DNA of 64,000 bases from Pseudorhodoferax soli (GTDB taxonomy: Bacteria; Pseudomonadota; Gammaproteobacteria; Burkholderiales; Burkholderiaceae_C): contig NZ_QPJK01000006.1 in assembly GCF_003337555.1 (NCBI RefSeq), forward strand, positions 434,001-498,000. Direction: 5' to 3'. Under the pieces are notes generated by a model, which saw only the letters and a list, made by a program, of their open reading frames with translations, was not told the origin of the DNA and made no database searches. Position numbers and translations under genes: made by a program. How positions within the stretch are numbered: the stretch's first letter is position 1; each line of letters opens with the position of its first letter. Below, in pieces: positions 45,794 to 55,700 of this stretch.

Positions 45794-46054
45794 GTGCCGA
45801 CCCATCGTTCTGAACTTGCAGTGGATCTTTCGTTTTTGCGTACGCTTGCCGGCAGCAGGTTGCCTCGGCCCGTTCCCATTGGTCCAGCGTTCCATCTTGT
45901 CCTCGCCTACCGGGCTGCCGGCTATGTGGAGCTCAGCGTCCCGCCGCAGGTCCGCACGCGCAGCGGAAATGCCATGCAGCCTGACGCCGTGGTGCTGGCG
46001 CTGACGCCGCAAGGCCTTGCTGCCATTGCCCCCGATGCCGCAATGGGGAGCTAG
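45794..46054 (+). CDS. Small hypothetical protein (86 aa)
   Basis: The frame begins MPTHRSELAVDLSFLRTLAG, with later AFHLVLAYRAAGYVELSVPP and VVLALTPQGLAAIAPDA. This combination (an LAYRxAGYV core and a trailing LTPQGL..IA) resembles short unnamed Betaproteobacterial proteins. The ATG is preceded by only a weak ribosome site. Probably a real orphan gene between two transcription units; function unknown. Confidence 0.45.
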   Translation: MPTHRSELAVDLSFLRTLAGSRLPRPVPIGPAFHLVLAYRAAGYVELSVPPQVRTRSGNAMQPDAVVLALTPQGLAAIAPDAAMGS

Positions 46055-46738
46055 GTGTTGAAGCCCTGGTATGCCAGTGCGTCGGCGCTGAAGGAATTGC
46101 AACACCTGCGGTTGGTGATGCCATCACCGGCTATCAGCTGAGTGCGCGGCCCACAGCGATGGGCGCATGGTCTTCGATGGGCAAGGAACAGCGTCCCCGG
46201 CCGGCACCATTGAACCGGTCGCGCCGGTTGACCTGCCAGCGACAGAACCGGCAAAGTTTTTTACCGATCCCGGCACAGCGCCCGGGAAGACGAAAGCGAT
46301 CAAGTCAATGACCACCAGCGCTTGGGCAGGCCGCTGGCCAGCGTAGCCCATTGGGCGAGCCCGGATGCCGCCCACGCGTGTCACGGCGGCGCGTCTCGCC
46401 GCGACCACGGCGGCGTCGAAGTCGGCGATCGCGCTGAAGGCGGCCCGGCTTGTCGGCGGCCGCGGCGGGCAGCTGCGCACGCGGCGATCAGTTAGCGCGC
46501 GGTGCGCGACCATGCTGGCGGCACATGTGCAGTCATGTCTGCGGTCCTGGGCCGTGCGCGCATTCACCATGGTTGCGCTCCACCATTCCTCGGCTGCGTT
46601 CGCGGGGTTGACTGCCGGCATCTCCGGACGAGATGGCACGTTCTCCCATCGGTATGCATTTCGCGAGTTAACCCGATAGGCCCCCCCGGGGGCGCCGATC
46701 GACCATGCAGGCCAAGCAGAACCATCCGAGACAACCCG
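46055..46738. other. Intergenic stretch before the MFS gene, nothing recognised
   Basis: About 680 bp without a believable gene. Open frames are present on both strands but show only the biased composition of high-GC DNA. The promoter of the MFS/dehydrogenase/esterase cluster should lie here. Confidence 0.4.
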
Positions 46739-48067
46739 ATGACATCCAGAACCCTGTCAGCGCCACATGGCGGCAGCACTTCCCTCTCGGCCGCCGACGC
46801 GGTCTACCGCAAGGTCAGTTGGCGGCTGATCCCGCTGCTGTTCGTCTGCTACATCGCGGCCTACCTGGACCGTGTCAACGTCGGGTTCGCCAAGCTGCAG
46901 ATGCAGGACGCGTTGCAGTTCAGCGAAGCGGTGTATGGCCTGGGCGCCGGCATCTTCTTCATCGGCTACTTCCTGTTCGAGGTGCCGAGCAACGTGATCC
47001 TGCACAGGGTGGGCGCGCGCCGCTGGATCGCCCGGATCATGATCAGCTGGGGCCTGCTGTCGGCGGCCACGATGTTCGTGAACTCGCCGATGACGTTCTA
47101 CGTGATCCGCTTCTTCCTGGGCGCGGCCGAAGCCGGCTTCTTCCCCGGCATCATCCTGTACCTCACCTACTGGTACCCCGCGGCGCGCCGCGGCAAGGCG
47201 ACCTCGCTGTTCCTGGCAGCCATCCCGTTCGCCGGCATCCTGGGCGGGCCGATCTCGGGCTGGATCCTGCAGGGCATGGCCGGGGTCAACGGCTGGCAAG
47301 GCTGGCAGTGGATGTTCCTGCTGCAGGGCCTGCCCACGGCCGCGCTGGGCGTGCTGGTCTGGCGCTACCTCGACGACCGCGTCAAGGACGCCGCCTGGCT
47401 GAGCCCCGACGAACGCGCGTTGGTCGCCCGTGACATTGCGGCGGAAGGCACCGGCAAAGCCGAGGCCAGCATCTGGAGCGTGATGTCCAACGGCCGGGTG
47501 TGGTTGCTGGCGCTGGTGTACTTCTGCTTCGTGTCCGGCCTGTACGGCATCTCGTTCTGGCTGCCCAGCATCATCAAGGCCATCGGGGTGACGGGCGCGC
47601 TCGACATCGGCCTGCTCAGCGCGATTCCGTGGTCCTTCGGCGTCGTCGCGATGTACCTGACAGCGCGCAGTGCCGACCGCCGGCTCGAGCACCGCTGGCA
47701 CTCGGCCATCGGCGCCGTCGTCGGTGCCGCGGGCCTGCTGATGAGCGTGGCGATGCACGGGAACGCCACCCTGTCGATGGTCGGCCTGACCATCGCGACG
47801 ATGGGCATCATGTCGACGCTGCCCGTGTTCTGGGGCATGCCGACCGCGTTCCTCGGGGGTGCCGCTGCGGCGGCGGGCATTGCCCTGATCAACTCGCTCG
47901 GCAACCTGTCGGGGTTCTCCGCGCCCTTCATGATCGGCCTGATCAAGGATGCGACCAAGAGCACCGACGCGGGCCTGCACATGCTGGCGGCATTCCTGGT
48001 GATCGGCGCCGTGCTGGTGTTGTGGGTCAAGCCGTCGAAGCAGCCTGTCGCTTCGTCGACGCGCTAG
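46739..48067 (+). CDS. MFS transporter of the anion:cation symporter (ACS) family
   Basis: 442 aa, twelve predicted membrane helices. Landmarks are LIPLLFVCYIAAYLDRVNVG, AKLQMQDALQFSEAVYGLGA, GARRWIARIMISWGLLSAAT and GFFPGIILYLTYWYPAARRG. The YLDRVNVGFA and RAxxARRG loops are typical of carboxylate (phthalate, tartrate, hexuronate-type) carriers. The ATG at 46739 is chosen over an upstream extension without membrane character. It is followed by an FAD-linked dehydrogenase and an esterase-like lipoprotein, so it probably imports the acid they process. Confidence 0.88.
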   Translation: MTSRTLSAPHGGSTSLSAADAVYRKVSWRLIPLLFVCYIAAYLDRVNVGFAKLQMQDALQFSEAVYGLGAGIFFIGYFLFEVPSNVILHRVGARRWIARIMISWGLLSAATMFVNSPMTFYVIRFFLGAAEAGFFPGIILYLTYWYPAARRGKATSLFLAAIPFAGILGGPISGWILQGMAGVNGWQGWQWMFLLQGLPTAALGVLVWRYLDDRVKDAAWLSPDERALVARDIAAEGTGKAEASIWSVMSNGRVWLLALVYFCFVSGLYGISFWLPSIIKAIGVTGALDIGLLSAIPWSFGVVAMYLTARSADRRLEHRWHSAIGAVVGAAGLLMSVAMHGNATLSMVGLTIATMGIMSTLPVFWGMPTAFLGGAAAAAGIALINSLGNLSGFSAPFMIGLIKDATKSTDAGLHMLAAFLVIGAVLVLWVKPSKQPVASSTR

Positions 48068-48085
48068 CCGATCCGCAGCTATCCG

Positions 48086-48106
48086 CCGCGGGCTGCCAGC
48101 CCGCGG
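48086..48106. other. Perfect stem-loop between the MFS gene and the dehydrogenase gene
   Basis: CCGCGGGCT, loop GCC, AGCCCGCGG: nine base pairs with no mismatch and no T-run after it. It could be an mRNA processing or stability element, or a Rho-linked pause site. It sits in the 66-bp gap inside the putative operon. Confidence 0.7.
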
Positions 48107-48133
48107 CTTCATCCCCTGATAGGAAACGACGCC

Positions 48134-49567
48134 ATGAACGCCCATGTGATGGACCCTGTGCGCCCGACCGTTGCGGCCACCGGCCGCCGCGCACCCTCCG
48201 CCGAACTGCTCGCGGCATTGCGGGGCCGCTTCGCAGCGCGTCTCTCCACCGCCGACAGCGTGCTGCTGCAGCACGGCAGCGACGAGTCGAGCTACCGCCC
48301 CCAGCCGCCCGATGCGGTGGTCTTCGTGCACGACACCGCCGAGGCGGCATTCGTGGTGAAGGCCTGTGCGGCCGAGCGGGTACCCGTCATCGCCTTCGGT
48401 GTCGGCTCGTCGATCGAAGGCCACCTGCTGGCGGTCGAGGGCGGCGTGTGCATCGACTTCTCGCAGATGAACGCGGTGCTGGCGATCCGTACCGGCGATC
48501 TCACGGCCACGGTGCAGGCCGGCACCACGCGCAACCAGCTGAATGCGGCGCTGGCCGGCACCGGCTTCTTCTTCTCGGTGGACCCCGGCGCCGACGCCAG
48601 CATCGGCGGCATGGTGGCAACCGCCGCTTCCGGGACCAACACCGTGCGCTACGGCACGATGCGCGACAACGTCGTGAGCCTTGCGGTCGTGACGGCGCAG
48701 GGCGAGGTCATCCGTACCGCATCGCATGCGCGCAAGAGTTCGGCGGGCTACAACCTGACGCAGCTCTTCTGCGGCTCGGAAGGCACGCTCGGGCTCATCA
48801 CGGAGGCGACGGTGCGCATCCATCCCCACCCCGAAGTCGTGGCCGCCGCGGTGGTGCATTTCCCCACCGTTCGCGCGGCCGTGGATTGCGTGATCGAGTC
48901 GATCCAGCTCGGCGTGCCGCTGGCCCGCGCGGAGATGCTGGATGCACTGACGATCCAGGCCGTGAATGCACACAGCCGCACCGCGCTGACCGAGAAACCG
49001 ACGCTGTTTCTCGAATTCGCGGGCAGCCAGGCGCAGATCGACGAGCAGGCGGCGGTGGTGCGAGAGATCGCCAGCGGCCACGGCGGCGGCGCATTCCAGT
49101 GGGCCAGCCGGCAGGAAGAGCGTTCGCGCCTGTGGACGCCGCGCCACCACGCCTATTTCGCATCGCTGCAACTCAAGTCCGGCAGCCGCAGCATGACGAC
49201 CGACGCCTGCGTGCCTTTGTCCGCGCTGGCCAGCTGCGTCGAGGAGACGCTCGACGACATCGCCGCCCATGGCTTGCTGGCGCCGGTGTTCGGCCATGTC
49301 GGCGACGGCAACTTCCATTGCCTGGTGCTGGTCGACCCCGACGCACCTGACGAGGTGGCAGCGGCCGAGGCATTCAGCCACCGACTGGTCCAGCGTTCGC
49401 TGAGACATGGCGGCACATCGACCGGCGAGCACGGCGTGGGCCTGCACAAGATGCAGTACCTCGTCGAGGAGCACGGCGCGGTCGCGGTGGCGCTGATGCG
49501 CTCGGTCAAGCGGGCGTTCGACCCGCAGAACATCTTCAACCCTGGCAAGGTCGTCAGCTTCGGCTGA
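48134..49567 (+). CDS. FAD-linked oxidase, D-lactate dehydrogenase (cytochrome)/glycolate oxidase family
   Basis: 477 aa. The FAD-binding PCMH part has PDAVVFVHDTAEAAFVVKAC, PVIAFGVGSSIEGHLLAVEG and DPGADASIGGMVATAASGTN. The C-terminal domain ends VFGHVGDGNFHCLVLVD and HGGTSTGEHGVGLHKMQYLV, typical of the GlcD/DLD group. These enzymes oxidise 2-hydroxy acids and pass electrons to a quinone or cytochrome at the inner membrane. It probably acts on the acid imported by the MFS protein upstream. Lactate is only one of several possible substrates. Confidence 0.88.
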   Translation: MNAHVMDPVRPTVAATGRRAPSAELLAALRGRFAARLSTADSVLLQHGSDESSYRPQPPDAVVFVHDTAEAAFVVKACAAERVPVIAFGVGSSIEGHLLAVEGGVCIDFSQMNAVLAIRTGDLTATVQAGTTRNQLNAALAGTGFFFSVDPGADASIGGMVATAASGTNTVRYGTMRDNVVSLAVVTAQGEVIRTASHARKSSAGYNLTQLFCGSEGTLGLITEATVRIHPHPEVVAAAVVHFPTVRAAVDCVIESIQLGVPLARAEMLDALTIQAVNAHSRTALTEKPTLFLEFAGSQAQIDEQAAVVREIASGHGGGAFQWASRQEERSRLWTPRHHAYFASLQLKSGSRSMTTDACVPLSALASCVEETLDDIAAHGLLAPVFGHVGDGNFHCLVLVDPDAPDEVAAAEAFSHRLVQRSLRHGGTSTGEHGVGLHKMQYLVEEHGAVAVALMRSVKRAFDPQNIFNPGKVVSFG

Positions 49568-49614
49568 GGACTGGATGCGCACACACAACCATTCCATTGA
49601 CGGAGACAACCACC

Positions 49615-51174
49615 ATGCACATCGCCCGAAGTGCTTCACTGATTGCCGTGCTCGCCTGTGCCGGCTGTGGTGGCGGCGACGACGCCGCCCCCGCGCTCAC
49701 GCTCGCTGAACGGTGCCCGCAGCTCGCAGGCAAGACCTTGGCCGGTGGCGCCACTGTGCAGGAGGCGAAGGTGGTGGCTGCCACCGGCGCGCAACCGGAG
49801 GTCTGCGTGGTGCAGGCCAGGCTCGATGGCTCGACCCTGCGTCTGGAGGCCCGCATGCCGACCAGCGGCTGGAACGGCAAGATCGCGTTCTTGGGCGGCG
49901 GCGGCTTCGACGGTGCGATGCCGATCGCGACCGACCAGCAGTTCAGCCCCTCGATCCTCAGCGAGCGCTACGCGACGCTCGGCACCAACGGCGGCTACGA
50001 CTACCCGGGCGCGCGCGGTCTCGATTACTTCAAGGCCGCCTTCGCGCTGGATCCCGAGCAGCTGGCAGACTTCACCTACCGTTCGGAGCACCGCGCGCTG
50101 CCGCCGGGCAAGGCGCTGGTCGCCAGCTTCTTCGGCGCGGCCGCGTCGCACAGCTACTTCGAGGGGTGTTCGATGGGCGGGCACGATGCGCTGACGCTGG
50201 CCCAACGCTACCCGGAGGACTTCGACGGCATCGTGGCGCGCGCGCCGGCCGGCAACATCATGGGCTTGTTCATGCAATTCAACCGCATTTCCAAGCAGGT
50301 GCGCACGCCGGCCAACACGCTCAACGAAGCCAAGCAGACGCTGCTCGCGAAGGCGGTGCTGGCGCAGTGCGACGGGCTCGACGGCGTGGCCGACGGCATC
50401 ATCTCCAAGCCCGCGGCCTGCCACTACGACGCGGCGCCGCTGCGCTGCGCGGCTGGAGCGGACACCGGTGACGCGTGCCTGTCCGACGCGCAGATCGCCA
50501 CCGTCAACACGGTGACGTCTGCCATCGCCACGGCCGATGGCGCCTGGTCGCATCCAGGCTACAACCCCGGATCCGAGGACATGCCCAAGGGCTGGGGCGA
50601 GTACATCTGGCCCAGCGCGGCGCTGGGGGGCGCGTCGGTCCAGGGCCTGTTCTCGGATGGCTTCGTGCGCTCCTTCATCACGCAGGACGCCAGCTACGAC
50701 ACGCTCGCCTGGAACTACGACGACTGGCTGCCGCGCATGGGCGCGGTCGGCGGCATGTTCCAGGCCTTTGACCCCAACCTGGCGGCCTTGAATGCGCGTG
50801 GCGCCAAGCTGATCCTGTGGAACGGCACGACCGACTCGTCGGTCAGCGCGCGCGACACGGCGCGCTACTACGACAACGTCGTTGCCTCGCTGGGCCAGGC
50901 CAGGGCCGACCAGACGGTCGAACTGTTCATGGCGCCGGGTGTCGGCCACTGCTTCGGCGGCGCCGGGCCCGACAAGGTCGACCTGCTGAAGGCGGTGGCG
51001 ACCTGGGTCGAGCAGGGCACGCCGGCGTCGGCGCAAGCGCTGGTGCACCGCAAGGTCGATGCGGGCGGCGCCACCGCCGTTGCCAGGCCGCTCTGCAAGT
51101 ACCCGGCCTATCCGCGCTACAAGGGCAGCGGTGACGTGAACGAGGCAGCCAGCTTCGTTTGCTCGACCAGCTGA
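49615..51174 (+). CDS. Tannase/feruloyl-esterase family lipoprotein
   Basis: 519 aa from ATG 49615, with GGAG upstream; a TTG start 18 bp earlier is possible. The signal ends in AVLACAGC (lipobox at Cys15 or Cys18). The catalytic CS-D-HC set of the tannase family is complete: Cys185-Ser186 in GCSMGG, Asp407 in GTTDSSVS, His445-Cys446 in VGHCFGG; the two cysteines next to Ser and His form the family disulfide. Such enzymes split aromatic or hydroxycinnamate esters outside the cytoplasm. With the MFS carrier and dehydrogenase it suggests the release, uptake and oxidation of an acid from an ester. Confidence 0.88.
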   Translation: MHIARSASLIAVLACAGCGGGDDAAPALTLAERCPQLAGKTLAGGATVQEAKVVAATGAQPEVCVVQARLDGSTLRLEARMPTSGWNGKIAFLGGGGFDGAMPIATDQQFSPSILSERYATLGTNGGYDYPGARGLDYFKAAFALDPEQLADFTYRSEHRALPPGKALVASFFGAAASHSYFEGCSMGGHDALTLAQRYPEDFDGIVARAPAGNIMGLFMQFNRISKQVRTPANTLNEAKQTLLAKAVLAQCDGLDGVADGIISKPAACHYDAAPLRCAAGADTGDACLSDAQIATVNTVTSAIATADGAWSHPGYNPGSEDMPKGWGEYIWPSAALGGASVQGLFSDGFVRSFITQDASYDTLAWNYDDWLPRMGAVGGMFQAFDPNLAALNARGAKLILWNGTTDSSVSARDTARYYDNVVASLGQARADQTVELFMAPGVGHCFGGAGPDKVDLLKAVATWVEQGTPASAQALVHRKVDAGGATAVARPLCKYPAYPRYKGSGDVNEAASFVCSTS

Positions 51175-51205
51175 GTCTGAGCCACAAGGGTCCAGAATCG
51201 AGGCG

Positions 51206-52168
51206 ATGGAACTGCGCCAACTCAAGTACTTTCTTGCCATCGTCGAGAACAAGAGCCTGTCCCGTGCAGCAGAGCATCTGCACGTGGCGCAGTCGGCCCT
51301 GAGCAAGCAGCTCGCCGAACTGGAGTCGGAACTCGGTGTGCAACTGCTGTCGCGCAGCCGCAATGGCGTCGCGACGACCGAGGCCGGCAGGGTGTTCCAC
51401 GAGTACGCCCAGGGCATCACCAAGCAGGTCAGCGATGCCCGTGCGGCGGTGCTGCGGTCTTCCGAGACCGTGGTCGGCTCGGTGCTGGCGGCCTTGCCGC
51501 AGAGCGTCGCCGCCACGCTTGCGCTGCCCTTGATGCGCGCGGTGGCACGCCGCCACCCCGACATCCAGTTCCAGCTCAACGAGGAACTCACCGGCAACAT
51601 GGCCGAACAGCTGCTTGTCGGACGTGTCGACGTGGCCATCTTCACCGACACCATGCCTTCGCGCGACATCGCGTTCACGCCGCTGGTCGAAGAAGCGTTC
51701 GTGCTGATGCATTCGCCCCAGGACGCGCAGGCACCCGCGCCGGGCGACGTCTCGCTCGGCCAAGCCGTGGCGCGGCCGCTGGTGCTGCCGAGCCCGCAAC
51801 ACGGCCATTGCACGCGCTGGATCGTCGACGAGGCCTTGCGGCGCGCCGGCCATGCGCCGCAGGGCATCGCGGCGGAGATCAACTCGGTCTACGTGCTCAA
51901 GAGCGCGGTGGAAGCCGGCATCGGGCCGACCATCATGCCGCTCGGCCTCGCACAGCGCGAGGTGGAGGACGGGCGCCTCGTGGCCCACCGCATCGCCGCG
52001 CCGGACATGGTGCGTGTGCTGGGCCTGTGCGTGTCGCGCCACCTGCCCACCACCAATGCCAAGCTCGCGATCTGCCGCCTGATCGGCAACGTGGTGCGCG
52101 ATCTCTGCGAGAGCGGCCAATGGTCGGGCGCGCGCTACCTCGCCAGCGACGCGCCGTTCGGCCGCTAG
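51206..52168 (+). CDS. LysR-family transcriptional regulator
   Basis: 320 aa. The LysR helix-turn-helix (KYFLAIVENKSLSRAAEHLH, then VAQSALSKQLAELESELGVQ) precedes an effector domain of the CatR/NAC type (VGSVLAALPQSVAATLALPL). It starts 31 bp after the esterase stop and may be read from the same message, and so autoregulate the MFS-oxidase-esterase cluster. Start ATG 51206 has no strong ribosome site. Effector unknown. Confidence 0.88.
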   Translation: MELRQLKYFLAIVENKSLSRAAEHLHVAQSALSKQLAELESELGVQLLSRSRNGVATTEAGRVFHEYAQGITKQVSDARAAVLRSSETVVGSVLAALPQSVAATLALPLMRAVARRHPDIQFQLNEELTGNMAEQLLVGRVDVAIFTDTMPSRDIAFTPLVEEAFVLMHSPQDAQAPAPGDVSLGQAVARPLVLPSPQHGHCTRWIVDEALRRAGHAPQGIAAEINSVYVLKSAVEAGIGPTIMPLGLAQREVEDGRLVAHRIAAPDMVRVLGLCVSRHLPTTNAKLAICRLIGNVVRDLCESGQWSGARYLASDAPFGR

Positions 52169-52204
52169 CGGTCGGCAGCGGCCGAGCCCGGAGGCGTCGA
52201 CCTT

Positions 52205-52681
52205 TCAGACCAATGGCGCCTGGCGCACGAGGATGGCCTTCAGTGCAAAGCTCGACTTCAGGTGCGCCACGCCCGGCATGCGCGCGAGCTTGCCGGTCAG
52301 AAAGACCTGGAACGCCTCCACACTGGGCGTGACCACCCGCAGCAGGTAGTCGAAATCGCCGGTCATCAGAAAGCAGCTCATGACCTCCGGCGCCAGCTTG
52401 ATCTGCTCTTCGAAGCGCACGAGCGCATCGGCGTCCTGCTTGTCCAGCGTGATGGAGACGAACACGCTCAGCGTGCCTGCCAGACGTGCTTCGTCGAGCG
52501 TGGCCGTGTAGCCGCGGATACAGCCCGATTCTTCGAGTGCCTTCACGCGCCGCAGCACCGGCGTGGTCGACAAGCCGACCTCGTCCGCCAGCTCGCGCCA
52601 GCTGATGCGGCCGTCCTTCACCAGTGTCTGCAGGATCTTGCGGTCGATGCGATCCAGGTCTTGAGTTGGTTCGACTTGCAT
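52205..52681 (-). CDS. Lrp/AsnC-family transcriptional regulator
   Basis: 158 aa. The AsnC-type helix-turn-helix (IDRKILQTLVKDGRISWREL, then ADEVGLSTTPVLRRVKALEE) is followed by the RAM domain (VMSCFLMTGDFDYLLRVVTP). These proteins sense amino acids and often control the genes next to them. It is divergent from the indolepyruvate oxidoreductase gene (about 110 bp between starts), a very common pairing, so this is the likely amino-acid-responsive regulator. Confidence 0.92.
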   Translation of the reverse strand: MQVEPTQDLDRIDRKILQTLVKDGRISWRELADEVGLSTTPVLRRVKALEESGCIRGYTATLDEARLAGTLSVFVSITLDKQDADALVRFEEQIKLAPEVMSCFLMTGDFDYLLRVVTPSVEAFQVFLTGKLARMPGVAHLKSSFALKAILVRQAPLV

Positions 52682-52794
52682 TTTGTGCGTTCAGTGGATA
52701 GAACGACCAAGGATAGGTCGATCCGATGGCTGAATTGGAGCATCCTGCCACGCACTTTTCAATACGCTTGTGGTCCCGAACAGGAGCACACGAC

Positions 52795-55700
52795 ATGGGC
52801 GCGGACGACAGACTTTTCGAGAAGCAGGACATCTACGGCGCCGACGACGGGCCCGCGTTCATGTCCGGCATCCAGGCGCTGGTGCGCTTGCCGATGGTGC
52901 AGCGCCGGCTGGACCGCAGCCGCGGCCTCGCCACCGCGGGCCTGGTGTCGGGCTACCGTGGCTCGCCGCTCGGCGCCTATGACCAGCAACTCTGGAAAGC
53001 CGCGGCCCAGCTGAAGGCGCACGACATCGTGTTCCAGCCGGGGCTCAACGAAGACCTGGCCGCCACCGCCTTGTGGGGCGCCCAAATGCACCGCGCCTTC
53101 GGCCCGAGCAAGGTCGACGGTGTGTTCGGCATCTGGTATGGCAAGGGCCCCGGCGTGGACCGCACCGGCGATGTGTTCCGCAGTGCCAACGTGATGGGCA
53201 CATCGCCGCTGGGCGGGGTGCTCGCCGTCTCGGGCGACGACCATGCGGCCCAATCGTCGATGTATCCCCACCAGACCGATGGCCTGTTCCAGGCGGTGTC
53301 GATGCCGGTGCTGCAACCGGCCAGCGTGAGCGAGGTGCTGGAGCTAGGCCTGGCCGGTATTGCGCTCTCACGCTTCTCGGGCCTGTGGGTCGGCATGAAG
53401 ACGATCGCCGAAGTGGTGGAGGCCGCCGGCGTCGTTCAACTGGCGCCGCCCACGCCGTTCGTGGTGCCGCCGCACGACGGTGACGCGACGCCGCTGCACT
53501 GGGACCCGGCCATCCAGTGGCCGGCCCAGCGCTTCGAGCTCGAGCGCAGGCTCATCGACGCACGCCTGCCGGCGGCGCGCCGCTGGGCCCGCGCCAACCA
53601 GCTCGACAAGACCATCGTCGCCGCCCGCGAGCGCAGGCTCGGCGTGGTGACGGTCGGCAAGGCACACCAGGACCTGATGCAGGCCTGCGCGGACCTCGGA
53701 CTCACCACGGCCGACCTGCAAGGCCTGGGCGTCTCGGTCTACAAGGTCGCGATGAGCTGGCCCCTCGAAACCCATGGCATGGTCGAGTTCGCCAAGGGCC
53801 ACCAGGAGCTGTTCGTCGTCGAAGAGAAGCGTGCCACCGTCGAATCGCAGATCAAGGAAGCGCTGTACCACGCGCCATCTCATGCACGGCCGGCCGTGAG
53901 CGGCAAGCAGGATCCCGCAGGCCGCGCGCTGTTGCCGGAAACCTCCGAGTTCACGCCCATCATGGTGGCGCGCGCGCTGGTCGAACGCCTCGGTGGCGTG
54001 GCCGATCTGCCACAGCGCCTGGCGCGCATGCAGGCACGCCAGACGCCGGTCGACGACATGGCCGTGCCGGCGCGCACGCCGTACTTCTGCTCGGGCTGCC
54101 CGCACAACACATCGACCCGGACACCCGATGGATCGATCAGCGGCGGCGGCATCGGCTGCCACGTCATGGCCTTGATGCTGCCCGAGTTGAAGACCGACAC
54201 CTTCTGCCAGATGGGTGGCGAAGGGGTGCAGTGGGTCGGTGCGCAACCTTTCTCCGAGACCCGGCACATCTTCCAGAACCTGGGCGACGGCACCTACCAG
54301 CATTCGGGCGTGCTCGCCATCCGCGCCGCGTTGGCGCTGGGCACCAACATCACCTACAAGATCCTCTACAACGACGCCGTCGCGATGACGGGCGGCCAGC
54401 AGGCCGAGGGCACCAACGACCCCGCACGCATCACGCGCCAGTTGCATGCCGAAGGCGTCACGACCATCGCGCTGGTGTCCGACGCACCCGACAGCTGGGA
54501 AGGCAACACCGACCTGGCACCGGGCGTGACGGTGCACCACCGCGACGCGCTGGACGCCGTGCAGCGCCGCCTGCGGGAGATCGACGGCGTGACCGCGATC
54601 GTCTACGTGCAGACCTGTGCGGCCGAGAAGCGCCGCCGGCGTAAGAAGGACAAGGCTTTGGCCGCGCCGGCACGGGCACTGATCAACCCGCGTGTCTGCG
54701 AGGGCTGCGGCGACTGTTCGGTGCAGTCCAACTGCATTGCGATCGAGCCGCTCGAGACACCGTTCGGCCGCAAGCGGACGATCAACCAGTCGAGCTGCAA
54801 CACCGACATGTCGTGCATCAAGGGCTTCTGCCCGAGCTTCGTGGAGATCGAAGGCGGCAAGCCTGCCAAGCCCGGCATTCTGTCGGTCGAGCGCGAGCAG
54901 CAGCTCGTCGCGTCGCTGCTGCCAGTGGTGCCGCCGCCCATGCAGCATCGAAGCTACAACGTGCTGTTCGCCGGCATCGGTGGGTCGGGCGTCCTGACCG
55001 TCGGCGCATTGCTGGGGGCGGCCGCGCTGGTCGATCGCAAGGTGTCCAACGTGCTCGACTTCACCGGCCTGGCGCAAAAGAACGGTGCGGTGCTGAGCCA
55101 GGTGCGCATCAGCACGGACGCGGCCGGAATCCAGGCCTCGCGCATCGGCCCGGGTTCGGCCGACCTGTTGATCGGTGCCGATCTCGTCTACTCCGCCTCC
55201 GACGACGTCGCATCGCGCCTGTCGCCCCTGCGCTCGGCGTCGGTGGTCAATGCCGACCTCACACCGACCGCGGCCGTCGTGCGCAACCGGGATGCCGCAC
55301 TGCCTGCCGTACAGATCGCGCAGCGCGTCGAAGGCCGGTGCGCGCCGGACGCCTGCCACAGCATCAACGCGAGCGCCTTGACCACCGCATTGTTCGGCGA
55401 CTCGACCTCGGCCCATGTGCTGATGCTCGGCTACGCCTGGCAGAAGGGCCTGCTCCCCTTGTCGATCGCGTCGCTGGAAGTGGCGATCGACAGTGCGGTG
55501 GCGCCTGCGACGAACCGCCGCGCGTTCAGCTGGGGCCGCATCGCCGCACAGTTCCCGCAGGCAGCGCAGGAGCTGATCGAGGCCACCGTGCCGACCCAGG
55601 GCGCGGCCCAGACACTCGACGAGTTGGTGCAGATGCATGCCCTGGAACTGACCCACTACCAGAACGCCGCCTATGCCGAGCGCTACCTGCAACTCGTCAA

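Noticed and set aside
46757-51882. Very long minus-strand open frames (960 and 748 codons) across the dehydrogenase, esterase and LysR genes
   Set aside because: Antisense to strongly supported genes; products are rich in Ala/Arg/Gly with no domain, as expected from high-GC reading.
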